A stretch of 64,000 nt of DNA from Azospirillum baldaniorum (GTDB taxonomy: Bacteria; Pseudomonadota; Alphaproteobacteria; Azospirillales; Azospirillaceae). Shown in pieces: positions 43,095-53,108 of the stretch (the first letter of the stretch is position 1; each line of letters opens with the position of its first letter). Below the pieces are notes generated by a model. The model had not been told where the DNA came from. It was given only the letters and a program-made list of their open reading frames with translations, and made no database searches. The DNA lies in contig NZ_CP022253.1 in NCBI RefSeq assembly GCF_003119195.2, positions 1,506,001-1,570,000 on the forward strand, read 5' to 3'. The translations under genes were made by a program, and so were the position numbers.

Positions 43095-46000
43095 ATGAAG
43101 AACTCGGACAATGGCCGGATCGATCGGAACGACACGCTCTGGTACAAGGACGCGGTCATCTATCAGCTTCACGTCAAGGCGTTCTTCGACGCCGATAACG
43201 ACGGCATCGGCGACATCGCCGGACTGACGCAGAAGCTTGACTACATCCAGGAGCTTGGCGTCACCACGCTGTGGCTGCTGCCCTTCTACCCCTCGCCGCT
43301 GCGCGACGACGGCTACGACATCGCCGACTACAAGGCGGTCAACCCGTCCTACGGCAATCTCCAGGACTTCAAGCGGTTCCTGCGCGAATGCCACGACCGC
43401 GGCCTGCGCGTGATCACCGAACTGGTCATCAACCACACCTCCGACCAGCACCCGTGGTTCCAGCGCGCCCGTCAGGCCAAGCCGGGATCGAACCACCGCA
43501 ATTTCTACGTCTGGTCCGACACCGACCAGAAGTACCAGGGCACCCGCATCATCTTCTGCGACACGGAAAAGTCCAACTGGACCTGGGATTCCGAGGCGCA
43601 GGCCTATTTCTGGCACCGCTTCTATTCGCACCAGCCCGACCTGAACTTCGACAATCCGAAGGTCCTTCAGGAGGTGCTGAACGTCATGCGCTTCTGGCTG
43701 GACATGGGGGTGGACGGGCTGCGGCTCGACGCCGTGCCCTATCTGAAGGAGCGCGAGGGCACCAACAACGAGAACCTGCCGGAAACCCACGACGTCCTGA
43801 AGGCCATCCGCACGGAGATCGACAAGGGCTACGGCGACCGCATGCTGCTGGCCGAGGCGAACCAGTGGCCGGAGGACGTGCTGCCCTATTTCGGCGATCT
43901 GGAGAAGGGCGGGGACGAATGCCACATGGCCTTCCACTTCCCGCTGATGCCGCGCATCTACATGGCCGTTGCCATGGAGGACCGGCACCCCATCGCCGAC
44001 ATCATGCGCCAGACCCCGGACATCCCGGACGAGTGCCAGTGGGCCATCTTCCTGCGCAACCATGACGAGCTGACGCTGGAAATGGTCACCGACCGCGAGC
44101 GGGACTATCTCTGGGACTTCTATGCCGCCGACCGGCGCATGCGGATCAACCTGGGCATCCGGCGGCGCCTCGCCCCGCTGCTCCAGAACGACCGCCGCAA
44201 GATCGAGCTGCTGAAGAGCCTGCTGCTGTCCATGCCGGGCACGCCGGTGCTCTATTACGGCGACGAGATCGGCATGGGCGACAACATCTATCTCGGCGAC
44301 CGCGACGGCGTGCGCACGCCGATGCAGTGGTCGCCCGACCGCAACGGCGGCTTCTCCCGCGCCGACCCGGCGCGGCTGTATCTGCCGGCGATCCAGGACC
44401 CGATCTACGGCTTCCAGGCCATCAACGTGGAGGCGCAGCAGCGCAGCCCGTCGTCTCTGCTGAACTGGATGAAGCGGCTGATCGCCGTGCGCCAGCAGCA
44501 CAAGGCGTTCGGGCGCGGCCGTTTCCAGCTCCTCTATCCGGGCAACCGCAAGGTCCTGGCCTATCTGCGCTGCCATTCGACGGAGGAGGGCGACGAAGTC
44601 ATCCTCTGCGTGGCCAACCTGTCCCGCTCCGCCCAGGCGGTGGAGCTTGACCTCAAACAGTTCCGCGGCCGCGTGCCGGTTGAGATGCTGGGCCGGACGG
44701 TCTTCCCGCCGGTCGGCGATCTGCCCTATCTGCTGACCATCCCCGCCTACGGCTTCTACTGGTTCGCGCTGGCCGCCGAGGCGGCTCTGCCGTCCTGGCA
44801 CGAGACGATGCCGGAGCCGGTGCCCGACCTGCTGACCATCGTCGTGCGCGACGGCTGGCAGAGCCTGATCAGCGGCCGCGCCGGCGAGGAGCTGGCGCGC
44901 GACATCCTGCAGGCCTACCTGCCTCAGCAGCGCTGGTTCGCCGCCAAGGACCGCCGGATCGAGAGCGCGCACATCCCGATGTTCGCGCGGCTCAACGGGC
45001 CGGGCGACGGCTTCATGATGGTGCGGGCCGATGTCTCCCTGACTGGCGCCAAGCCGCAGTCCTACTTCCTGCCGCTCGCCATGAGTTGGGAGGAGAACGC
45101 CGGCAACACCGGCTGGCCGCTGCTCCCCTTCACGCTGGCCAAGGCCCGGCGCGGTCCGCGGACCGGCGCCATCTACGACGCCATGCAGGCCGACGCCTTC
45201 ACCCGCAGCCTGCTGACCGCCCTGCGCGAGGGGCGGGAGGTTCCGGCGTCGAGCGGGCACCTGCGCTTCTCGCCCACGGCCTGCATGGCCGACCTGTCGG
45301 TGGACGACGACACCGAAATCCGCCGCCTCGGCGTGGAGCAGAGCAACAGCTCCATCCTCGTCGGCAGCCAGGCCGTGCTGAAGGCATTCCGCCGCCTGAC
45401 CCCCGGCGCCCATCCGGAACTGGAGGTCGGGCGTTTCCTGACCGAGGTGGCGGGATTCCAGAACACGCCGCCGCTGCTCGGTTCGGTCGAGCATGTGGCG
45501 GAGGACGGCACGCCGACCGCGCTGTTCGTGCTCCAGGGCTATGTCCGCAACCAGGGCGACGGCTGGAGCAGCACCGTCGATTCGCTGGTGCGCGATCTTG
45601 ACGACATCCGTCTCGGCCTGTCCCACGACCCAGAGGAGCCGACCGAGGGCGAACCCTTCGGCATGCACGCCGCCACGATGGCGACGCTGGGCCAGCGCAC
45701 GGCGGAACTCCATTGCGCGCTGGCGAAGCGGACCGGCGATCCGGCCTTCGATCCGGAACCGGTCACCGCCGACGACCTGAAGGGCTGGGGCGAGGCCGCC
45801 CGCCGTCAGGCCGAGGCCGCCTTCGCCGCGCTGCCCGGCGCCCTGGACCGTCTGGCCCCTGCTGTGCGCGAGCAGGCGGAATCGCTGCTGGCCCGCCGTG
45901 CCGACGTGATGAACCGGCTGGCCGAGCTGGCGGACACCCCGCCGCAGGGCGACAAGACGCGCATCCACGGCGACTACCATCTGGGGCAGGTGCTGCGCGC

Positions 46001-46418
46001 CCAGAACGACTGGTACATCATCGACTTCGAGGGCGAGCCGGCGAAGTCGCTGGAGGAGCGCCGGGCCAAGCACAGCCCGCTGCGCGACGTGGCGGGGATG
46101 CTGCGCTCCTTCAACTACGCCACCTGGGCGGCGCTGTTCCGGATCGACGAGACGGGCGTGCTGGAGGAGGCCGGTGCCGTGATGGAGGCGGCGCTCGATT
46201 GGGAACGGCGCAGCATGCAGAGCTTCCTGGAGGCCTACCGCGCCGCCATGGGGGCCTGCCCGGACGTGCCGGACGGAACCACCGCCGACCGCCGTCTCCT
46301 CGCGCTCTTCCTGATGGAGAAGGCGCTGTACGAGATCGCCTACGAGGCCGCCAACCGGCCCAACTGGATCGGCATTCCGGTGAAGGGCGTGCTGGGGCTT
46401 CTGGACGGCGAGTCCTGA
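43095..46418 (+). CDS. treS: trehalose synthase / maltokinase fusion (TreS-Pep2)
   Basis: An 1107-residue bifunctional enzyme. Residues ~10-550 are a GH13 trehalose synthase that interconverts maltose and trehalose; catalytic sites include 'DGLRLDAVPYLKERE' (nucleophile Asp), the acid/base Glu in 'LLAEANQWPED' and 'FLRNHDELTLEM'. Residues ~610-1100 are a maltokinase with the kinase loop 'RIHGDYHLGQVL' and 'IIDFEGEP'. The product maltose 1-phosphate feeds GlgE for alpha-glucan synthesis; glgE is not in this window. ATG 43095 has GGGGCGG upstream. glgB follows 107 bp on. Confidence 0.95.
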   Translation: MKNSDNGRIDRNDTLWYKDAVIYQLHVKAFFDADNDGIGDIAGLTQKLDYIQELGVTTLWLLPFYPSPLRDDGYDIADYKAVNPSYGNLQDFKRFLRECHDRGLRVITELVINHTSDQHPWFQRARQAKPGSNHRNFYVWSDTDQKYQGTRIIFCDTEKSNWTWDSEAQAYFWHRFYSHQPDLNFDNPKVLQEVLNVMRFWLDMGVDGLRLDAVPYLKEREGTNNENLPETHDVLKAIRTEIDKGYGDRMLLAEANQWPEDVLPYFGDLEKGGDECHMAFHFPLMPRIYMAVAMEDRHPIADIMRQTPDIPDECQWAIFLRNHDELTLEMVTDRERDYLWDFYAADRRMRINLGIRRRLAPLLQNDRRKIELLKSLLLSMPGTPVLYYGDEIGMGDNIYLGDRDGVRTPMQWSPDRNGGFSRADPARLYLPAIQDPIYGFQAINVEAQQRSPSSLLNWMKRLIAVRQQHKAFGRGRFQLLYPGNRKVLAYLRCHSTEEGDEVILCVANLSRSAQAVELDLKQFRGRVPVEMLGRTVFPPVGDLPYLLTIPAYGFYWFALAAEAALPSWHETMPEPVPDLLTIVVRDGWQSLISGRAGEELARDILQAYLPQQRWFAAKDRRIESAHIPMFARLNGPGDGFMMVRADVSLTGAKPQSYFLPLAMSWEENAGNTGWPLLPFTLAKARRGPRTGAIYDAMQADAFTRSLLTALREGREVPASSGHLRFSPTACMADLSVDDDTEIRRLGVEQSNSSILVGSQAVLKAFRRLTPGAHPELEVGRFLTEVAGFQNTPPLLGSVEHVAEDGTPTALFVLQGYVRNQGDGWSSTVDSLVRDLDDIRLGLSHDPEEPTEGEPFGMHAATMATLGQRTAELHCALAKRTGDPAFDPEPVTADDLKGWGEAARRQAEAAFAALPGALDRLAPAVREQAESLLARRADVMNRLAELADTPPQGDKTRIHGDYHLGQVLRAQNDWYIIDFEGEPAKSLEERRAKHSPLRDVAGMLRSFNYATWAALFRIDETGVLEEAGAVMEAALDWERRSMQSFLEAYRAAMGACPDVPDGTTADRRLLALFLMEKALYEIAYEAANRPNWIGIPVKGVLGLLDGES

Positions 46419-46525
46419 GGCGAAACCCGATGCGGGACATAGGACGCCGCGGGCGTGGTGTGACAAACGCCCCGGCGCTATGTTCACACCCCAAGAACGA
46501 GCAAGGGTAAGGGGAAAGTCAGCCG

Positions 46526-48790
46526 ATGCCGAACGACATCCGAACGGGAAACCGTGCCAAGGCGCAGGAAGCGTCGCCGAAGGCCGCGTCGCCGTTGAGC
46601 GGCGGCATCGAGGCCATCGTCCACGCCAACCACGGTGATCCCTTCGCGATCCTGGGCATGCACCAGACCGGCAAGGACCAGCCCGTCGAGGTCCGCGCCT
46701 TCATCCCCGGCGCGGAAAAGCTGTGGGTGATCGACAGCGCGTCGGGCGACCCGGTGGGCGAGGCCGACAAGGTCCATGGCGAGGGCTTCTTCGTCGCCGT
46801 CCTGACCGACCGCAAGGAGCCCTTCCGCTACCGCCTGCGCGTCCAGTTCCCGCTGGCGACGGTGGAGTTCGAGGATGCCTACCGCTTCTGGTCGGTCCTG
46901 GGCGAACTTGACATCCATCTGCTGGCCGAGGGCACGCACCTCAAGAGCTTCGAGCGGCTGGGCGCCCACCCGCGGGAGATCGACGGGGTGGCCGGCGTGG
47001 CCTTCGCCGTCTGGGCGCCCAACGCCCGGCGGGTCAGCGTCGTCGGCGACTTTTGCGACTGGGACGGTCGCCGCCTGCCCATGCGCAAGCGGACGGAGGC
47101 CGGCGTGTGGGAGATATTCGTGCCCCACGCCACCGTCGGCCAGCGCTACAAGTTCGAGATCAAGGGGGCGGGCGGCGATCTGCTGCCGCTGAAGTCCGAC
47201 CCCTACGCCTTCCAGGCCGAGTTCCGTCCCCAGACCGCCTCCGTCGTGCACGGCCTGCCATCCTACGACTGGCAGGACGCCGAGTGGCAGCGGACCCGCT
47301 CCGCCAGCGCCGACCTGACCGCTCCGATCTCCATCTACGAGGTCCATCTCGGCTCCTGGGCGCGGGTGCCGGAGGAAGGCGACCGCTTCCTCACCTACCG
47401 GGAACTGGCCGACCGGCTGGTGCCCTACGTGAAGGATCTGGGCTTCACCCACATCGAGCTGCTGCCGATCACCGAGCATCCCTTCGACGGCTCCTGGGGC
47501 TACCAGCCGATCGGCATGTACGCGCCGACCAGCCGCCACGGCACGCCGGAGGACTTCAAGTATTTCGTGGACGCCTGCCACGCGGCGGGGATCGGGTTGC
47601 TGCTCGACTGGGTCCCCGGCCATTTCCCGACCGATCCGCACGGGCTGGGCTGGTTCGACGGCACGCACCTCTACGAGCACGCCGATCCGCGCCAGGGCTA
47701 TCACCAGGACTGGAACACGCTGATCTACAATTTCGGCCGGACGGAGGTGCAGAACTTCCTCCTCGGCAACGCGCTGTTCTGGCTGGAGCATTACCGGCTG
47801 GACGGGCTGCGGGTCGATGCCGTGGCCTCCATGCTCTACCTCGACTACAGCCGCAAGGCCGGCGAGTGGGTTCCGAACCGCTTCGGCGGGCGCGAGAACC
47901 TGGAATCCATCGCCTTCCTGAAGCGGATGAACGAACTGACCTACGGCCAGAACCAGGGCATCATGACGGTGGCCGAGGAATCCACGGCTTGGCCGGCGGT
48001 GTCGCGGCCCGTCTATCTCGGGGGCTTGGGCTTCGGCTACAAGTGGAACATGGGCTGGATGCACGACACGCTGGAGTATATGGCCAAGGACCCCATCCAC
48101 CGCCGCTACCACCACCACCAGCTCACCTTCGGCCTGATCTACCAGTTCTCGGAAAACTTCGTCCTGCCGCTCAGCCACGACGAGGTGGTGCACGGCAAGG
48201 GCTCGCTCATCAACAAGATGCCGGGCGACGACTGGCAGAAGTTCGCCAACCTGCGCGCCTATTACGGCTTCATGTTCGCCCATCCCGGCAAGAAGCTGCT
48301 GTTCATGGGCGGCGAGTTCGGCCAGTGGCGCGAGTGGAGCGAGGCGCGCAGCCTGGACTGGCACCTGCTGGAGGAGCCGCTGCACCAGGGGCTTCACGCG
48401 CTGGTGCGCGACCTGAACGGCATGTACCGCGGCCTGAAGCCGCTGCACCAGACCGACTGCGACCCGGCGGGCTTCGAATGGATCGAGGCCAACGACAGCG
48501 ACAACTCCGTCCTCGCCTTCCTGCGCAAGAGCGGGGAGGACCCGGAGCACCATGTGGTCGTGGTCTGCAACTTCACCCCGATGCCGCGGGACGGCTACCG
48601 CGTCGGCGTCACCCTGCCGGGCCGCTACGAGGAGGTGCTGAACACCGACGCCCCGGAATACGGCGGCAGCGGCGTCGGCAACGCCGGCGGTGTAGAGAGC
48701 GAGGAGACGGAGTGGCATGGCCGTCCGCATTCCATCACCCTGACCCTGCCGCCGCTGGGCACGCTGGTGCTGGAGCGCAAGGTGGGGTAG
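46526..48790 (+). CDS. glgB: 1,4-alpha-glucan branching enzyme
   Basis: A 754-residue GH13 branching enzyme that makes alpha-1,6 links in glycogen. The N-terminal CBM48 ('[22 protein letters not shown]') is preceded by an extra ~100-residue N1 domain. Catalytic motifs are '[19 protein letters not shown]' (nucleophile), '[11 protein letters not shown]' (acid/base) and '[19 protein letters not shown]'. Length is typical. AAGGGGA precedes the ATG. A toxin-antitoxin pair separates it from glgX. Confidence 0.95.
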   Translation: MPNDIRTGNRAKAQEASPKAASPLSGGIEAIVHANHGDPFAILGMHQTGKDQPVEVRAFIPGAEKLWVIDSASGDPVGEADKVHGEGFFVAVLTDRKEPFRYRLRVQFPLATVEFEDAYRFWSVLGELDIHLLAEGTHLKSFERLGAHPREIDGVAGVAFAVWAPNARRVSVVGDFCDWDGRRLPMRKRTEAGVWEIFVPHATVGQRYKFEIKGAGGDLLPLKSDPYAFQAEFRPQTASVVHGLPSYDWQDAEWQRTRSASADLTAPISIYEVHLGSWARVPEEGDRFLTYRELADRLVPYVKDLGFTHIELLPITEHPFDGSWGYQPIGMYAPTSRHGTPEDFKYFVDACHAAGIGLLLDWVPGHFPTDPHGLGWFDGTHLYEHADPRQGYHQDWNTLIYNFGRTEVQNFLLGNALFWLEHYRLDGLRVDAVASMLYLDYSRKAGEWVPNRFGGRENLESIAFLKRMNELTYGQNQGIMTVAEESTAWPAVSRPVYLGGLGFGYKWNMGWMHDTLEYMAKDPIHRRYHHHQLTFGLIYQFSENFVLPLSHDEVVHGKGSLINKMPGDDWQKFANLRAYYGFMFAHPGKKLLFMGGEFGQWREWSEARSLDWHLLEEPLHQGLHALVRDLNGMYRGLKPLHQTDCDPAGFEWIEANDSDNSVLAFLRKSGEDPEHHVVVVCNFTPMPRDGYRVGVTLPGRYEEVLNTDAPEYGGSGVGNAGGVESEETEWHGRPHSITLTLPPLGTLVLERKVG

Positions 48791-48903
48791 GGGCGCGCCA
48801 TCTCTTCCCGATGGGCACTCTTGACGGGCGGTGCGTGCCTCCTCTTTATTGATTTGGTTATCCCGCACAGGCTCCGGGCGGACGAGCGTCCGGGGGAACG
48901 ATC

Positions 48904-49221
48904 ATGACGATGAGGAACCGGCCGCCGTCCGTCGAAGACGTGGTGCGCATCCTGCGCAGCCACAGTGCGGACCTGCGTCGGCGTGGTGTCCTGCATGCCG
49001 CGGTCTTCGGTTCGGTCGCGCGTGGCGAGGCCCGATCCGACAGCGATATTGACATCGTGATCGATCTGGACCCTGGGCGTCCCATGGGGCTGTTCGAGTA
49101 CACGCGGGTGACGCTGGACATCGGTGACCTGTTCGACCGGCCGACGGATGTGGTGGTGCGGAAGAATCTGAAACCCGCCCTTCGGGACAGCGTGGCGGAG
49201 GAGGCGGTGCATGCCTTCTAG
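48904..49221 (+). CDS. mntA: MntA-type minimal nucleotidyltransferase antitoxin
   Basis: A 105-residue MNT-fold protein. The G-S-x10-D-x-D signature is complete ('VFGSVARGEARSDSDIDIVID', about 36-56). In characterised MntA-HepT pairs it AMPylates the HepT toxin on a Tyr to silence it. GGGGGAA is before the ATG. It overlaps hepT by 11 bases. Inserted between glgB and glgX, which are usually adjacent. Confidence 0.88.
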   Translation: MTMRNRPPSVEDVVRILRSHSADLRRRGVLHAAVFGSVARGEARSDSDIDIVIDLDPGRPMGLFEYTRVTLDIGDLFDRPTDVVVRKNLKPALRDSVAEEAVHAF

Positions 49222-49567
49222 GTCGCCGCAGCGGCGGCTGGAGGACATCGTTCAGAACATCGATGCGATTGCCCGATTCGTTTCTGGAATGGGGTTCGAG
49301 GATTTTCTGGCCGATCAGAAGACCAGCTACGCCGTGCTGCGCGCTCTCGAAATCATTTCGGAAGCCTCTCGGCGCATCCCCGATGACGTCAGACAGCGCC
49401 ATCCCGAAATCGATTGGCGGGCCATAGCCGGTGCCGGTAACATCTACCGGCACGATTACGACAACGTGGACGACGCTCTTACGTGGCACACCATTCAACA
49501 CGAACTTTCGCCGCTGAGGGCTGTGGTCGTCGCGGAGTTGATGCGGATCGAAGGGAACCGGCCATGA
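49211..49567 (+). CDS. hepT: HepT-like ribonuclease toxin
   Basis: A 118-residue HEPN-fold RNase (DUF86). The active-site R-x4-6-H-x-Y is represented by 'AGAGNIYRHDYDNVD', with H and the target Tyr present and Arg directly beside the His; a second Arg upstream ('DWRAIAG') could complete the motif. The rest is helical ('SYAVLRALEIISEASRRIP'). It starts inside mntA and ends 28 bp before glgX. Loss of the antitoxin would free it to cut tRNA or mRNA, by analogy with known pairs. Confidence 0.88.
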   Translation: MPSRSPQRRLEDIVQNIDAIARFVSGMGFEDFLADQKTSYAVLRALEIISEASRRIPDDVRQRHPEIDWRAIAGAGNIYRHDYDNVDDALTWHTIQHELSPLRAVVVAELMRIEGNRP

Positions 49568-49595
49568 CGGTCCCACAAGACGGGATCGTCGTCTG

Positions 49596-51746
49596 ATGGC
49601 CATCTCCACCGCCACGCGCACCGCCGTTTGGCCCGGCAAGCCCTATCCCCTCGGGGCGAACTGGGACGGGTTCGGTGTCAATTTCGCCCTGTTCTCCGCC
49701 CACGCCGAAAAGGTCGAGCTGTGCCTGTTCGACCAGACCGGCCAGCGCGAGGTCGAGCGGGTCGTCCTGCCGGAGCACACCGACGAGGTCTGGCACGGCT
49801 ACCTTCCGGAGGCCCGGCCCGGCCTGCTCTACGGCTACCGGGTCCACGGCCCCTACGAGCCCGCGGCGGGGCACCGCTTCAACCCGAACAAGCTCCTGCT
49901 CGACCCCTACGCCAAGGCGCTGTTCGGGCCGTTCCGCTGGTCGGACGCCCATTACGGATACCGCGTCGGCTCGACGCGCGAGGATCTGTCCTTCGACCGG
50001 CGCGACAACGCGCGCGGCATGCCGAAGTGCCGGGTGGTGGACCGCGCCTTCACCTGGGGCCACGACCGTCACCCGGCGGTGCCCTGGTCGGACACGGTGA
50101 TCTACGAGACGCATGTCGGCGGCTTCACCATGCGCCACCCGGAGGTGCCGGCCCCGCTGCGCGGCACCTTCGCCGGCATGTCCACCCACGCGGTGATCGA
50201 CTATCTGAAGGCGCTGGGCATCACCTCGGTGGAGTTCCTGCCGGTGCAGTCCTTCGCCGACGACCGGCATCTGGTCGGGCAGGGCCTGCGCAACTACTGG
50301 GGCTACAACAGCGTCGGCTTCTTCGCGCCCGAGCCGCGCTACATGACCACCGGCGTGCTGTCGGAGTTCAAGACCATGGTCGCCCGCCTGCACGAGGCTG
50401 GGATCGAGGTCATTCTCGACGTGGTCTACAACCACACGGGTGAGGGCAACCATCTCGGCCCCACCCTGTCCTTCAAGGGCATCGACAACCTCAGCTACTA
50501 CCGGCTGCTGCCCGACAATCCGCGCTTCTACATCAACGACACCGGCACCGGGAACACCCTGAATCTCAGCCACCCGCGCGTCCTCCAGATGGTCATGGAC
50601 AGCCTGCGCTACTGGGTGACGGAGATGCACGTCGATGGCTTCCGCTTCGACCTCGCCACCGTGCTGGCGCGGGAGCCCTATGGCTTCGACCCCGGTTCGG
50701 GCTTCCTCGACGCCGTGCGGCAGGACCCGGCGCTGGCCGACGTCAAGCTGATCGCCGAGCCATGGGACGTCGGTCCCGGCGGCTATCAGGTCGGCAACTT
50801 CCCGCCGGGCTGGGCGGAGTGGAACGACCGCTACCGCGACACCGTGCGCCGCTACTGGCGCGGCGACGACGGCATGCTGCCGGAGCTGGCCGGGCGCATC
50901 GCCGGTTCGTCGGACCTGTTCGAGAAGCGCGGGCGGCGGCCCTGGTCGTCGGTGAATTTCGTCACGGCGCACGACGGCTTCACCCTGCACGACCTCGTCT
51001 CCTACAACGACAAGCACAACTGGGCCAACGGCGAGGACAACCGCGACGGCCATTCCGCCAACCATTCCTGGAACCACGGGGTGGAGGGGGAGACCGACGA
51101 TCCGGCGATCCGCGAGGCCCGCGCCAAGCAGAAGCGCAACCTGCTGGCCACCCTGTTCCTGTCGCAGGGCACGCCGATGATGCTGGCCGGTGACGAGATT
51201 GGCCACAGCCAGAAGGGCAACAACAACGCCTATTGCCAGGACAACGAGACCTCCTGGCTGGACTGGGCGCGGCTGAAGGGCGAGGGCGGGCCGATGCTGG
51301 CCTTCGTCAAGCGGCTGATCGCCCTGCGCAAGGCCCATCCGGTGCTGCGCCGTCCGGTGTTCCTGCACGGCCGCCGGACCTCCGCGGATGGTTTGAAGGA
51401 CATCGTCTGGTACACGCCGCAGGGGGTGGAGAAGTCGGCGGAGGATTGGCGCAACGGCCACGCGCGCTGCATCATGCTGCTGCTGAACGGCCATGCCGGA
51501 ACCTACACCGGGGTGGATGGGGCGCCGCAGGACGACGGGGTGCTGCTGATCGTGCTGAACGCCCACACCGACACGGTCAACGTCACCCTGCCGGAGGTTC
51601 CCGACGCGCGGGGCTGGCGCAGCGTGCTCGACACCCGCGTGGCGGACGGGGCCGGCGACGGGCGGATGCAACTCGCCGGGCGGACGATGCCGGTGGACGG
51701 GCGGACGGCGCTGGTGTTCGTGCAGGTCGAATCGCCCGGTCGTTGA
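49596..51746 (+). CDS. glgX: glycogen debranching enzyme
   Basis: A 716-residue GH13 isoamylase-type debranching enzyme that hydrolyses alpha-1,6 branches of limit dextrins. N-terminal CBM48 ('GVNFALFSAHAEKVELCLFD'), then catalytic motifs 'EVILDVVYNHTGEGN', 'VDGFRFDLATVLARE' (nucleophile), 'LIAEPWDVGPGGYQ' (acid/base) and 'NFVTAHDGFTLHDLVSYN'. Length is normal. A TG overlap with the upstream spacer gives no strong ribosome site. A receiver-domain gene follows after 87 bp. Confidence 0.95.
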   Translation: MAISTATRTAVWPGKPYPLGANWDGFGVNFALFSAHAEKVELCLFDQTGQREVERVVLPEHTDEVWHGYLPEARPGLLYGYRVHGPYEPAAGHRFNPNKLLLDPYAKALFGPFRWSDAHYGYRVGSTREDLSFDRRDNARGMPKCRVVDRAFTWGHDRHPAVPWSDTVIYETHVGGFTMRHPEVPAPLRGTFAGMSTHAVIDYLKALGITSVEFLPVQSFADDRHLVGQGLRNYWGYNSVGFFAPEPRYMTTGVLSEFKTMVARLHEAGIEVILDVVYNHTGEGNHLGPTLSFKGIDNLSYYRLLPDNPRFYINDTGTGNTLNLSHPRVLQMVMDSLRYWVTEMHVDGFRFDLATVLAREPYGFDPGSGFLDAVRQDPALADVKLIAEPWDVGPGGYQVGNFPPGWAEWNDRYRDTVRRYWRGDDGMLPELAGRIAGSSDLFEKRGRRPWSSVNFVTAHDGFTLHDLVSYNDKHNWANGEDNRDGHSANHSWNHGVEGETDDPAIREARAKQKRNLLATLFLSQGTPMMLAGDEIGHSQKGNNNAYCQDNETSWLDWARLKGEGGPMLAFVKRLIALRKAHPVLRRPVFLHGRRTSADGLKDIVWYTPQGVEKSAEDWRNGHARCIMLLLNGHAGTYTGVDGAPQDDGVLLIVLNAHTDTVNVTLPEVPDARGWRSVLDTRVADGAGDGRMQLAGRTMPVDGRTALVFVQVESPGR

Positions 51747-51833
51747 TGCGGGTCAATAGGCGGTATTTTCCGCCTGTGCTAACGTCCTGGCCTGGGGTGG
51801 CCCTTCCACCTCCGGTTTCCGCGGAATCGACGC

Positions 51834-52886
51834 ATGCCCGAATACGACTATTCCCTGGTTGATGCCGCCATCATCGACACGCAGTCCAACACCCAGCGCG
51901 TCCTGCGCGAGGTTCTGGCGCGGCTGGGGATGAAGCGGGCGGAAACCTACGGCTCGGTCCGGGACGCGGCGGACATGGCCGCGGCGGCCACCCCCGACCT
52001 GATCCTGCTGGACATCGACGGGGAGGAGGCGGAGGCGCTGCGCCTCATCCGCCGCCTGCGCAACGAGCCGGACACCCGCAACCCCTACGCCTGCATCGTC
52101 GCCACGACCTGGCAGCCGACGCCCCTTCTGGTCATGCGCGTCACCAACGCCGGGGCCGACGATCTGCTGGTGAAACCGGTCTCGCCCAAGCAGGTGCAGG
52201 AGCGGTTGGCCGCCCTGATCGAATCGCGCAAGAAGTTCGTGGTGACCGCCGACTACACCGGCCCCGACCGGCGCAAGTCGCCGCGCGAGGGCGCCCAGGT
52301 ACCGCTGCTCGACGCGCCGAACACGCTGCGGCTGAAGGCGACCAACCGCTGGGCGCACATCAACGCCCGGCAGCTCATGGCCGAGGCCAACCATTTCGTC
52401 AACGAGCAGAAGCTGCTGCGCATCAGCGTGCAGGTCGCCTTCCTGATCGAGTTCGCCGCCATCGGCCTGACCGCCCGCCCGCCGGAGCGCATGGCGGTGG
52501 AGCATCTGGCCCGCGTCCCGGCTTTCCTCGACGACCTGCTGCGCCGCCTCGACGACCTGGGCGAGCCGGGGCCGGCGGAGTCCGTTGCCAAGTCCTTGAA
52601 GATGATGGCCGAGCGGCTGCGCCTTCAGGCCGAATCAGGCGCCGTCGCGGCGGAGGAGCTGGAGCGCGTCCGCGCGCTGGCCCGCGACCTGATGCAGGCG
52701 GTGGATGCGGCCCGCTCCCTGGAGGCTATGATGGGGGAGGTCGCTGCCGCTGTGACCGGCTACCGCACCCGCCTGGAGCAGATGGCCCAAGCCAAGGCGG
52801 AGGCGGCCAAGGCGGAGGCCGCGCGGGCCGCCACGGTCGCGCCCGTGGCGAATGGCGATGCGGCGAAAGAGGCGGTCGGGTCGTGA
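51834..52886 (+). CDS. receiver-domain protein with unknown helical output
   Basis: A 350-residue protein. Residues ~8-130 form a response-regulator receiver fold: phosphoacceptor Asp in 'DLILLDIDGEEAEAL', Thr in 'CIVATTW' and Lys in 'DLLVKPVSPKQV'. The acidic pocket near the N-terminus (IID) is reduced. After 'DYTGPDRRKSPREG', a motif common in alphaproteobacterial receiver proteins, a helical region (180-330) follows, ending in an Ala/Lys/Glu coiled coil. No DNA-binding domain is seen. It is set between glgX and malQ, so a role in controlling glycogen enzymes is possible but untested. Confidence 0.8.
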   Translation: MPEYDYSLVDAAIIDTQSNTQRVLREVLARLGMKRAETYGSVRDAADMAAAATPDLILLDIDGEEAEALRLIRRLRNEPDTRNPYACIVATTWQPTPLLVMRVTNAGADDLLVKPVSPKQVQERLAALIESRKKFVVTADYTGPDRRKSPREGAQVPLLDAPNTLRLKATNRWAHINARQLMAEANHFVNEQKLLRISVQVAFLIEFAAIGLTARPPERMAVEHLARVPAFLDDLLRRLDDLGEPGPAESVAKSLKMMAERLRLQAESGAVAAEELERVRALARDLMQAVDAARSLEAMMGEVAAAVTGYRTRLEQMAQAKAEAAKAEAARAATVAPVANGDAAKEAVGS

Positions 52887-53108
52887 TCCCGCAAATGGTG
52901 AGCCGCTGAAGAAGGCCGGATCATCCAGGGTTGCGGCGCGTTGTCACCCTTGCCCCGTCGCCGCGCGCGAAAGCGTTGCGGTCAATATGAAAATTCGAAT
53001 GTTCGGGGCTGGACGGAATCGGCCCGACGCGCAATGCTCGCGCGCAGGCCGTTGCGGCCAGAATGACGCCACCAAGACGCCACGACCGACAAACGCGGGG
53101 ACCCCTGA

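Noticed and set aside
43005..46487. 1160-codon open frame antisense to treS
   Set aside because: High-GC coding DNA leaves long open antisense frames. The plus strand has full GH13 and maltokinase motifs; the antisense product is low-complexity with no motif.
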